A stretch of 64,000 bases of DNA from Gnetum montanum. Its lineage: Eukaryota; Streptophyta; Gnetopsida; Gnetales; Gnetaceae. The notes below the pieces were generated by a model. It saw nothing but the letters and a program-made list of their open reading frames with translations. It made no database searches and was not told the DNA's origin. Numbering within the stretch: the first letter of the stretch is position 1; each line of letters opens with the position of its first letter. The stretch lies in the NCBI GenBank assembly GCA_015680685.1, contig MNCI01035712.1, forward strand, positions 124,001-188,000, in the 5' to 3' direction. Positions 55,450 through 64,000 of this stretch are shown piece after piece. The position numbers and the translations under genes were made by a program.

Positions 55450-58250
55450 TGGCTCTGAAGGAGTGCCTAGAGCTTTTCCTCTTTGATTCAAGGATCCTGT
55501 GTTGTCCATGCTAATGTTTCAATGTTTGATAGAGTTGGCACCTCCCATGGACATGGCAGTTGTGGGAACATCTGGTTGACCTTGACATACCAAGCTGCAA
55601 ATAGCCATTGTTCCTCTTCATAGGCTCTGTCTTTGTCCTTGTATTCTGAGTAATACATAAGCTGTCGAACCAAGTCTATCATGACAAATTTTTGTCCTTG
55701 GTAGTTGGTTTTGACCACCTCTAACTTAGAATTTGCCACTTCTAATTTCTACAGCATCTTCTTGTGCTTAGCAAATTCTATTTCATACTTCGCATAGGTG
55801 GTTGCTATCTGCTTCTCTAGCTTTGTTCTCGAGTAGCTTGTTATTAACATGGCTAAGTTGGCATACAGTGGGTTTTCCAATTCCATGTACTTTTTAAGAT
55901 CTTGTATCTACAAGCCTCAGCTTTTGAGCTTTGCTTGGTGGATGAATGCATAGGTATCCAATATGGCCCACCAATCAGTGTTTTGAGCACTCAGAGTGTT
56001 GATATGGGCCTTGGCCATATGGATTTCTTTTTCAATTACTTACTTGTACATCCCCACTTGGTCCCTAAATTGTTTCTTTAGCTTCTCATGTCGCTTGGCC
56101 TCATTTTTTCACACACTTATTTCAATTTTTGTCTTTTGACAAATTGTGCATGCCTCCTCCATTGAAAGGGTTCGATTTTCTCTAGCCAAGCAATTCATGT
56201 CCTAGTTCACCCTGACTAATTGTTCTCGTAACTACTAAAACTTTTCTTCAAGAACATTCTTTTGTTTTTCCATGGTGGTCAACCAAAGATCATCTGTAGC
56301 AAGCTATTTATTCTCCTCTTGCAAGGCCTTGAGTGCTTTGGCACATGCATATGTCTGAGCTTATGCCTTGGAAGCATCCCAATTAGCTTTCTCTTTCTCC
56401 TCTGCCGCTCTTTTATTTTCTTCCAATAATTTATTGAGTTTCTCTATCTAGAAGGACTCTAACTAGTCTATGGGGATGAATTGAGATGGGTCACACTATG
56501 TAGCTTGCAGGGTTGCGAGCTTCTCTTGGAGTTTTTCCAACTTCGCCTCTACATGCTCAGCCCTAATCTTTGCCATAACCAACTTCCTTTTTGTGGAGAT
56601 GAGGTCTGATTGAGTTGTTGTGACATCTTGAGGGATGTCAAATAAGGACGTCATCACTTGTCCTATCTGTAGCAATCAGTCGAGAACATCCTCATGGTTC
56701 ACAGGAGTCATCGAGGGACTGACCAAAGTTTAATTATCGCGTGCTCCCTTTAAGTCTACCGGTGGCACAATAGGGACATTGAATGATTCTTTTATGTGGT
56801 CTATGACCACTTCTGTGGCTCCCGTTGCATCTTGATGCTACATGACCACTACTATGGCCCCTTCACCAGTTTCTAATTGCACCTGAAAAGATACAGCGTT
56901 CCCTGAGATCTATTATGACCAATTTGATTCCCCTCCTCTTGTTTGGATCAACACCTCACCTCGTACATGATTGATTGAGACTATGGATCATACGACATCA
57001 TCTATGACCTAGAAGAGGTTGGTCTCATCACGGCTTCCCCAACTAACCATCTTAGTGATGGTCCTAAGATGATTCATCAATGGTCGATGTTCCTACGACA
57101 ATGGTGGTGGTTGGTCTTGGTGGCCTGTGCTAGGCCCTTCTTCCTATTGTTGACTGGGCCTTGTGCTTGAAAGTTTGATAGGCTCTACAATTTGAGGTGC
57201 AATGGGCCCCACTATCTATTCTTTTTTAGGCTCTAGTGTCTCACCAGTGCTTTTTCTTAGGGCTAGTGGCTTTAGCAATTCAGCAAATGAAGCATTTTTG
57301 GCCTTTCTGGGGACGTCATTAGTGTGCCATAGAATTCCAGCATGTCAGCACACCTTCCTAATGAGATAGGGAAAGGGAAATGGAAAATTCCCTATCTTGC
57401 GTTCTTCGAATTGCCTCAAAATATTTGTAAGATATAGATGGGGTAGGTTAGCATTAATCTTGTCCATCAATATAGCACTTCCTCTAGCTGCATACGTGGA
57501 GATTCTGTTCAATCCTTTTTTGGGAAATATGTGACATTTTCTGATCTCGAAATAGATCTTCTCTTCTAGTGTCAGCTCTCCATACACCTTGTCTTCCTTG
57601 TCATATGCCCTTTTCAACCAAATCTTTTATGCATCAGCATTGAAGTGAGTGGGTAGGTGAGAAAATTTTGGCTCTGTATTTGGAAGATTTAACACTTCTA
57701 AAATGGCTTTGGTAGAGAAATCTATAGAAACACCACCAACATCAACTATGGTGCCTTCTTCTATATTGTGCCAAAATTGGTACATCTCTCCTAGGTACCA
57801 GCACCACTTTCAAACAGAATAGGCCATAATGGGGACCCTTTGAGTTGGTCCCTGATTGCCTCAAGAGAAAACTCAATGAAAGGTCCAAAGTTGAGTTTCA
57901 CAATCATGGTTGCTGATGTGGACCTTTCATGTTCACCTGAACACATTCTGGGAACAATGTGAGATGTTGCCCCTATTCAGGTGCTTCAACGGCTCCTCCT
58001 TTAGCCTATCCCGATTACATAGTAATAGGAGGTTCTTGATGGATGCTAAATGATTGTGCCTCTTGTTCTATAGGTTCCCTAAGAGAAGCCTGGCCTCTAC
58101 CTCTCCTTGGTCATTTGGATGCACCTTGAGAGGGTCCTCCTTGCTATCCACATTTAGGGACCATTTGCAATCACACAGGGCCAACTATTTGCAGGAAAAT
58201 ATTGGCATAGGAATGTTTGAATTAGAAAGAATAATATTGGCCTTCTTCTT
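55450..58250 (-). pseudogene. ORF-X of element M3 (accessory protein with coiled coil)
   Basis: One minus frame, broken by stops, runs about 900 codons. The N-terminal half reads MYQFWHNIEEGTIVDVGGVS, IDFSTKAILEVLNLP, IRKCHIFPKKGLNRIST and PHLYLTNILRQFEERK. The segment YQFWxN...GGVxIDFSxxAIxEVLxLP resembles the 'putative plant transposon protein' type of plant retroelement ORFs, by pattern only. The middle is Pro-rich. The C-terminal half (LEKLQEKLATLQAT, NKLLEENKRAAEEKEKANWD) is a long coiled coil. It occupies the place of pol. The function is unknown; a structural or Gag-associated role is a guess. Longest intact pieces are 57345-57617 and 55488-55739. Confidence 0.7.
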
Positions 58251-58276
58251 CTTCTTCTTCTTCTTCTTCTTCTTCT
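58243..58276 (+). repeat. (TTC)n microsatellite
   Basis: About eleven TTC units. The + frame that ends in poly-Phe here is an artefact of this repeat. Confidence 0.95.
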
Positions 58277-58469
58277 AATGAGCACAAAATTACTTTAAGT
58301 TTTAATGATGTCAAGAATATCATCGTATCCAAAGTAGAACCTTTTATTAATAGAATGGGTGGGTGGGTGTGATGGGCTTGCTGTCCAAGTAATTAGTTAC
58401 CTAAGACTTGATAGCATAGAACAACACCTCAACCAACGGGTCACATGAGTTTTTTATTCATGGATGAGA

Positions 58470-58625
58470 TTACCCATAAAAAGATAAAACAATAAATAAA
58501 AATGAAAATAAAAATAAAAATATAAAGATAAAATAATAAATAAAAATAAAAATAAAAGATAAAACAACAAATTGAAAGATGAAAAAATGCAAAACAAAAA
58601 ATTGTAAAATTAAAAAAAAAAGGAA
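58470..58625. repeat. A-rich AAATAAAAATAAA low-complexity stretch
   Basis: It consists of repeated AAAATAAAAAT-type words and lies between gag tail and ORF-X in element M3. The minus frame over it codes Phe/Tyr/Ile and is not a gene. Confidence 0.9.
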
Positions 58626-58679
58626 AAACATTTATTAAGTTCACTCGTTAGAATGAAGGACATCCCCCATGACTAAACT

Positions 58680-60750
58680 TTTGATCATGGCAAGAATTAA
58701 TAAATGGAAGGTCTAGATCCATGTATGTTGGAAATATTGGGACCTAGTCATATCCAAACCACTGGGTGTCTTTTGATGTGGTGGTTCGAATGTACCCAAA
58801 TTGGGATGCACACACTGTATTAAAGTTGACATAATGGGGCAAGTTAGAAGATGTGGTTGATTGATATGAAGTGAACCCACTATGGCACCCTTGACCGTAA
58901 GATGGTATGCAAGGATCAATATGTCTACCTAGGTGGTTATATTCATTGGGCCACATGGTATTTGGAGTATTGAGTGCTGCCCCTGATAAGATAACACGAG
59001 GCGTTGTATTTGAGGAGAAAGATGCACCATAGTATTGAACTTGTGCTAAGTGGGAGAATGTAGTGGTCTTGAAACTATGCTATCCCTTTCTTCATTCATG
59101 TCTAAAGAAGGGATGCCTTCGATGCTGTAGAGGATTCCCAGTGCAGTTGATAGTAGCAGCACAAGTAATGTTTGTGGGTTGATGCTATGGTGCAAACCTT
59201 TCGAGCACAACTGGTGGTGATGTATAAGGAGGTGAAGGATGAGAATATTGAGGGTGCAGAGAAGTGTAGGACAAATAAGGGGGTGATTTCATTAGAGAGG
59301 ATATGGGTTGATAATATTTAGGAGAATGATAACAATGTGGCAAGATAGAGAATGCTAACATTATTGGGGAAACAGGATGTTGAACCTGATAAGCGCTTGG
59401 GTCAGATGATATGAATGGTGTGACCATTTTGAGGGTGGCCTTCCCCATGACTAGGATTTTTTCCACTGTGGTTGAACACAGTATTTTTGTATGAACTTTG
59501 GATGTAACATTCTTCCCCAATGCTCATGTAAATGTGACAAAATTGGGCATTGACCTTTGGGGTGATCATACAAGCAAATGTTGCATTGATACATATGATT
59601 AGCAGTTCAGTTCTTATCCTTATTCCCTTCAACCCTTCTTTCCAATTGTCTAGTGGTGCTCTGTCCTGTTTCTTGGTTCGTCATGGTCCTACCTCTCATA
59701 GTGTTGGCATATTCTTCACATTTTTTATGTATCCATTCTATCATCTTGTTGATCTTTGCCTTAATTTCATCTAGTGATTGTAGTACTAGCATATATGGTT
59801 CCACCTCCTTGAGATGAGTTGATTTCTCCTATTCATGATCATGGACCTTTGTTAGATTGAGATTTTGATCCTGTTGAGATTTTTCAACATTCTCCCATTT
59901 AGCCATTTCTCCTTCTTCTTTTGCTATCCACTTAATAAGCTCTTGGAATTGGTGGGTCCGTAGCTCATATAGTTGACCTAGGGCATACATCCCTAGGGTC
60001 TCCCTTGTTTCATTATAGAGCCCATCCATGATGTGATACATTAGCCTTTCCTCAAAGAATACATGGCTTGGGTAGTTGTTTAACAAGGCATAATATCTTT
60101 CTAAGGCCATATCCAAGGGTTCATGTTGTGCTTGTTTCCACTCTTGGATTTGTTTCCTCAAGGCTGACACTCTTGCATAGGTTTGATATCTTTCCTTGAA
60201 GAGTTCTACCATTGTCAGCTAACATTGGATTGATTTTGGTTTTAAGGACCTATACCATACTTTTGCTTGGCCAATGAGTGTCATAGAAAAGAGATTAAGT
60301 TTTTACCACCCATTATCAATATTGTTCCATACATAGGCATCATGGAAGGCTTGTAAATGATGTTGTGGATCTAAATCATAGCATCCTAAAAATTTGGGAA
60401 ATTTTTTTAAATCAAGCCTGGGTAGACGGCTTTCCTTACGATGCCTACAGGATATTCGAACAACCTCTTATATATGCATTAGGCTCTTAGTGGCCAGTAG
60501 GGGTTCATCATCACTAGGTAGCTTATGAATTTGTGAGTTGGGACAATGTTGTCTTTGTTTATGTACATAGGAGACCCTTGAATCAGATTAAGTACTCCAA
60601 ACTTCATCTTCATCATCATATAATTCGTTGGTTCTCCAATGAATTGCCTTACTGGTTGTTGTGTTATCATAGTCTTGTGAGAGAGATATTGTTGTGAATT
60701 TGTGTGTGACTTAATTGAAATCAAGTTCTTTTTTAAGAGATATATCATGA
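58680..60750 (-). pseudogene. Gag of element M3
   Basis: The minus frame holds DPQHHLQAFHDAYVWNN near 60360, WYRSLKPKSIQC, then the 127-codon open piece 60212-59829 with FKERYQTYARVSALRKQIQE, YYALLNNYPSHVFFEERLMY and LGMYALGQLYELRTHQFQEL: a Gag core close to that of P1. ICLYDHPKGQCPILSHLHEH near 59590 is the CX2CX3HX4C knuckle also seen in P1. A Pro/His/Tyr-rich tail follows with stops. It is the best-preserved gag in the window apart from that of element G. Confidence 0.82.
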
Positions 60751-60804
60751 ATACTCTGTTATAGTGATCTTGTATGATGTAACTAATCTAAATAACTAGC
60801 ACCA

Positions 60805-60823
60805 TCCTCAGCAATGGCACCAA
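60805..60823 (-). other. Primer-binding site of element M3
   Basis: The minus strand reads TTGGTGCCATTGCTGAGGA directly after the 5' LTR, a decayed tRNA-Asp-type site like that of P1. Confidence 0.72.
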
Positions 60824-61684
60824 TGATGAGTGACGAGGTACCCCTACACTCAACCATACAAATACAAGTGTTCATGCACGATCTAGTTGAACTCTGCAGA
60901 TGGGCTAGTTGTGGTATTTATATGGTTACACATTGATCGCAGTTCACTTTCTTCCCACCTGGGCTAGTATTTTTGTTATCATGTATGGTTTAGTTCAAAG
61001 TAAGGCGAATGATGTGATCCTAAACTAGCGTTGCTCCTAGAGACAAGGAAAAATAATCTTGTTTAAGCTAATAGGGAATGGAAGAAGAGAATCTAAGCTA
61101 GCTTAAGTGTAATGAGCATCCATCCTTAATCATTCATACACATCTTGAACCTCATGTACCACTACTAGGATTACCAAGTGCATGTTACTTAAGCACTCCT
61201 AGATACACTACTAGGTTACCAAGTAGTTACACTTAAATGCTCGTGCTTAAGTCATACTCATTTCGTGTTTAATAACATGAAATGTAAATGACAATAAAGT
61301 AAATATTAACTAAAGAAAATAGTAAATAAAAATTAACAATTAAAGTAATTAAGAGAAAAGTGAATGCTGCAATGATGAAGTAATCTTGATCTTTATTGCC
61401 AGTCATATGCATGTCCAAGTACATCACACTCGAATAAAGGTGTCGTACAATTACAATCATCACACTGCAGGCATGCATTGGGGGAAAGAAATGAACTAAA
61501 AATAAACAAAAAGAATCTACTTCTACTCAACTTACTCCTTTTTTTTCTTGTGCACCCAAATGTGTATTTATAGGTTCACACAAGAATCATGATATTGTGT
61601 ATCCGATATCGTTATTTAGGTCACAATATCACGTACATGATATCATGGGTTTAATATTGGAACCTAACAAATCATGGTTCATCA
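60824..61684 (-). repeat. 5' LTR of element M3
   Basis: It is collinear with 54335-55193. In + orientation it starts TGATGAGTGACGAGG and ends CATGGTTCATCA. The GATATC/CACGTA block is at about 61585-61650 and the TATA box (minus CCTATAAATACAC) near 61562. Confidence 0.88.
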
Positions 61685-62430
61685 CTTATCCTTAGGCATT
61701 TTGGCAATCGAGTCTTTCATGTGCTCCATTGATGCATCCAAATGTATGCTCCTTAAGGCATCTTCTCCAATAAATTTCATTCTCCAATTTTCCAAATTTT
61801 AAGCATTCATGAGCCCTCTTCAAGTATTCCACCATGTTCATGACTTTTTTGGCTCTCTATAGACACCAGTTTCACATGAAAGCTCCTTTTATTTTTGAAA
61901 ATATTTAATGTGGAAATTTTGGGCATCGACTTTGTAGACAGGTACCCATCAACGAAGCCCATATATCAACGACACCTTTTATATGGGACATCATTGATGC
62001 AAGGGTTCACCCACCTATAAATAGGCATGAACACTTAGCAATTTTCACATTTGCTCATAAATGAGGAGGCAATTTTTGAATTTTCAGAGCTCAAAACCTT
62101 CCAAAAATCATATCTTCCTAATTGTTTGACCAATTCACTTCATTCTTTAACCCTATAGCTACTGAAGGTAAGCTCTTTGTCATGGGGATCATAAACCTTA
62201 AATTCTTGATGAAAAATTTTTTGAAAAAATTTCTAACTCCCACGAAGGTTTAACAAAAAAACCAACATTAAAATATCAAATTATGAGGGTTGAACCTTTC
62301 CAACAAGCTCTGGTAACATTCTAAGTTTAAAATCATCAAAATAATAATAAAATAATCAATCTACCATGGTCCAAACTTAGCCTAAGTGTAATAGCCCAAT
62401 GAGACAAGGTATTTAATTGTTATAAGTTAC
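61685..62430 (+). other. P0 continuation and leader-like region before ORF-X
   Basis: The first 100 bases loosely match 52360-52400 of P1 and may continue P0. Near 62010 CTATAAATAGGCATG is a good TATA box. A pyrimidine-rich stretch with TTAACTGTAG at 62460-62469 directly precedes an ATG. No LTR ends were recognised. Confidence 0.45.
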
Positions 62431-62469
62431 ACAAAGAATGCTAATCCTTGGTTATGTTTTAACTGTAGA

Positions 62470-64000
62470 TGGAACCTAAGGAAAAACATGCACAAGAAAG
62501 AGGATTGTCCCAAACAAGGGAAAAATAGTCAAGAATGGGAAGGGGCCAACAACAAGCTCACAAGCAAGTAGAGACCCATGCAATGGAACCTCTTCAAGAG
62601 GAGCCCAAAGTGGAATCTATCCAATAGATTCCTGAAGAAGCTGCTCCAATAGAACAATTTTATTGAGATGAGGCACTTGAGCCTAGATCGAACCTTAAGG
62701 TCACCTTGATGGAAGCCTGCCTTAGGTAGATCATGAATAGGGATGCCTAGAAATTGGTGCTTCAAGAATTAAACTTTGGCCTTTCTTGGAGTTTGCACTA
62801 CCAAAAGTTAAAGCTCAGTTGTAGAACTCTCCCATGTGGACCACAATCACTTTTAGTAGGAAGTGGTACATGGGACAGACATATCTCTTCTAGAATAATC
62901 AGTAGGCTAGTTCAATAGCCAAAATCAAGGATATTTTAGTGTCCTACTCAGTGAAAGCCATTATAGAAGTCCTTGGGCAACCAAAAATTGGGGCCAACCT
63001 TGCAGAAATTCCCATGCAAGCAAATCCTAGCATCAAGAAAGAATAAGAGTAGCAGTGTTATGGAGTTGATTGTAAGGAGTTTGATGCGCTTACCATGGTG
63101 GAGCATGCATACTTTAAGATTGGAACCTTCCACCTAAATCCAATAATGAGGCCAAGCAAAATCACTGCTTTTTTCGCTCATGTGCATGGTGCTCTAAGCG
63201 GTCAATTCTCCATCAACTTTCCATAGTTGATCTATCTTAAGATAGAGAAGCAATTTAAAGAAAATGAATGTGGAAGGAAGGCACTTCCCTTTCTATGCCT
63301 CATTGGAAAATTATGCAAGGGGGAGGCATAACATGCTATACTAACGATACAATCTAACATGCTCTGTCCACTTCTTAGATAGAGATGATGAAAGATAAGG
63401 TGCTAGCTAAGATCATTCAAGAGGAGGAGTAGTAACCACCACCTCTACCACCCACTCATTAAACAATTCTAGAGGCCCATGCTAGCCTTGAGCACATGTT
63501 TGAGATCCGAGAGTAGCTCTTTCTTGAGAAAGAGTAGCATGTAGGAATGAGTGATGATGATCCATCTGTGTATCACCTAGGGATGAGTCACCTCAATGAA
63601 GTGGCTCAAACCATAAGTCATATTAAAGAAGGTGGGCTAATTTTCTTTGTCCAAAAAATGTAGCTACCCATGAGATCGAATCCTAATGCCCAAGAGGTAA
63701 TAGTATCTCTCTCTCAATAGCATTAGTTCCTAGAAATCTCTAAGAATGCTTCTACTTTTTCGATATGTTTAGAGCAGGGTGAGGGGGCAACTATCTTAGT
63801 GACGCAGCACCATGGGTAGGAGACAGCTATAGAGATGGTTGTTGATAGAATTGTCGAGGCCTTAAATGCACCTATGACATCTGTACCAGACATTTCTACA
63901 CTTAGAGATGTGTAGACATCTACAAGAATAGTTAGCGATAGATTAAGTGTAGCCTAGCATGAAGAGTTTCTGGACCAACTAGTGGGAACTAGGCAACTGA
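62470..64000 (+). pseudogene. ORF-X, third copy, plus strand (cut by the window end)
   Basis: From the ATG at 62470, + frames with stops read MEPKEKHAQERGLSQ, MEACLR, then YMGQTYLF with SVKAIIEVLGQPKIGANL near 62935, the homologue of YQFWHN...STKAILEVLNLP in M3. Toward the end, EGATILVTQHHG, TAIEMVVDRIVEALNAPM and HEEFLDQLVGTRQL match the M3 sequence (EGAIVVVM, ATEVVIDHIKESFNVPIV, HEDVLDxLLQIGQ). The order is the same and spacing similar. The protein continues past 64000. The host element's LTR was not identified. Confidence 0.62.

Larger units (their letters stand above)
54335..61684 (-). mobile_element. Complete non-autonomous LTR element carrying gag and ORF-X, element M3
   Basis: LTRs at 54335-55193 (859 bp) and 60824-61684 (861 bp) begin TGATGA and end GGTTCATCA. 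Target duplication CTTAT lies at 54330-54334 and 61685-61689. On the minus strand: PBS, gag (about 60750-59530), Pro/His-rich tail, a low-complexity stretch, ORF-X (about 58250-55450) and 3' LTR. No protease, RT, RNase H or integrase motifs are found, so it must have used enzymes made elsewhere, probably from relatives like X or P1. LTRs differ at roughly one base in ten by eye, so the insertion is old. Confidence 0.88.

Noticed and set aside
58054-58278. Plus frame ending in poly-Phe
   Set aside because: It is produced by the TTC microsatellite and lies antisense to ORF-X of element M3.
58441-58644. Minus frame rich in Phe/Tyr/Ile resembling a membrane protein
   Set aside because: It is the translation of a simple AAATAAAAAT repeat.

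Overview
The window is plant nuclear DNA, about two-thirds A+T and dominated by old, nested retrotransposons. The one clear host gene is the 3' end of an organellar isoleucyl-tRNA synthetase with plant-type introns. Retroelement density, deep nesting and old LTR pairs suggest a very large genome, possibly a gymnosperm; that is an inference, and no species is identified. Four single N characters (24479, 35706, 36819, 38401) and a fifth at 39091 mark contig joins. At least two of these joins look misassembled.

Layout. 1-9.5 kb: A+T-rich DNA and a decayed L1-type LINE on + (ORF1 from about 1.6 kb, endonuclease at 5.15 kb, reverse transcriptase at 6.4-7.4 kb). The LINE ends 170 bp before the first visible exon of the synthetase gene. 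9.7-12.3 kb: four C-terminal exons of isoleucyl-tRNA synthetase (+), with one in-frame TAG, followed by nested tandem duplications. 15.5-16.8 kb: an intronless, decayed copy of a CCR4/Angel-like endonuclease/exonuclease/phosphatase gene. 17.2-22.1 kb: LTR remnants and a LINE fragment.

20.97-40.06 kb: a nest of minus-strand Ty3/gypsy (Athila/Tat-like) material. Outer LTRs of one subfamily lie at 20969-22112 and 39184-40061. Between them are gag, protease linker, RT, RNase H, integrase and an accessory reading frame called ORF-X here. A gag-only element (22560-27324) and a second minus-strand LTR element (from 27717) have inserted into it. A contig inside this nest (35707-36818) appears to be assembled backwards, producing a false 646-bp inverted repeat.

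40-42.4 kb is possibly low-copy DNA with no recognised gene. 42.6-43.3 kb is another LINE fragment. 43994-53919 is a structurally complete plus-strand Ty3/gypsy element (two 825-bp LTRs, 5-bp target duplication TTATG, PBS, gag, protease, RT, RNase H, integrase). It sits inside an older relative of itself. 54335-61684 is a complete minus-strand element of the same superfamily (LTRs 859 and 861 bp, target duplication CTTAT) that keeps gag but has ORF-X where pol would be. Another ORF-X copy starts near 62.4 kb on + and runs off the window.

The coding copies carry many stops and frameshifts, so no autonomous element here looks active. The most unusual theme is ORF-X, a long accessory protein frame with a globular N-terminal half and a coiled-coil C-terminal half, seen in at least three places.
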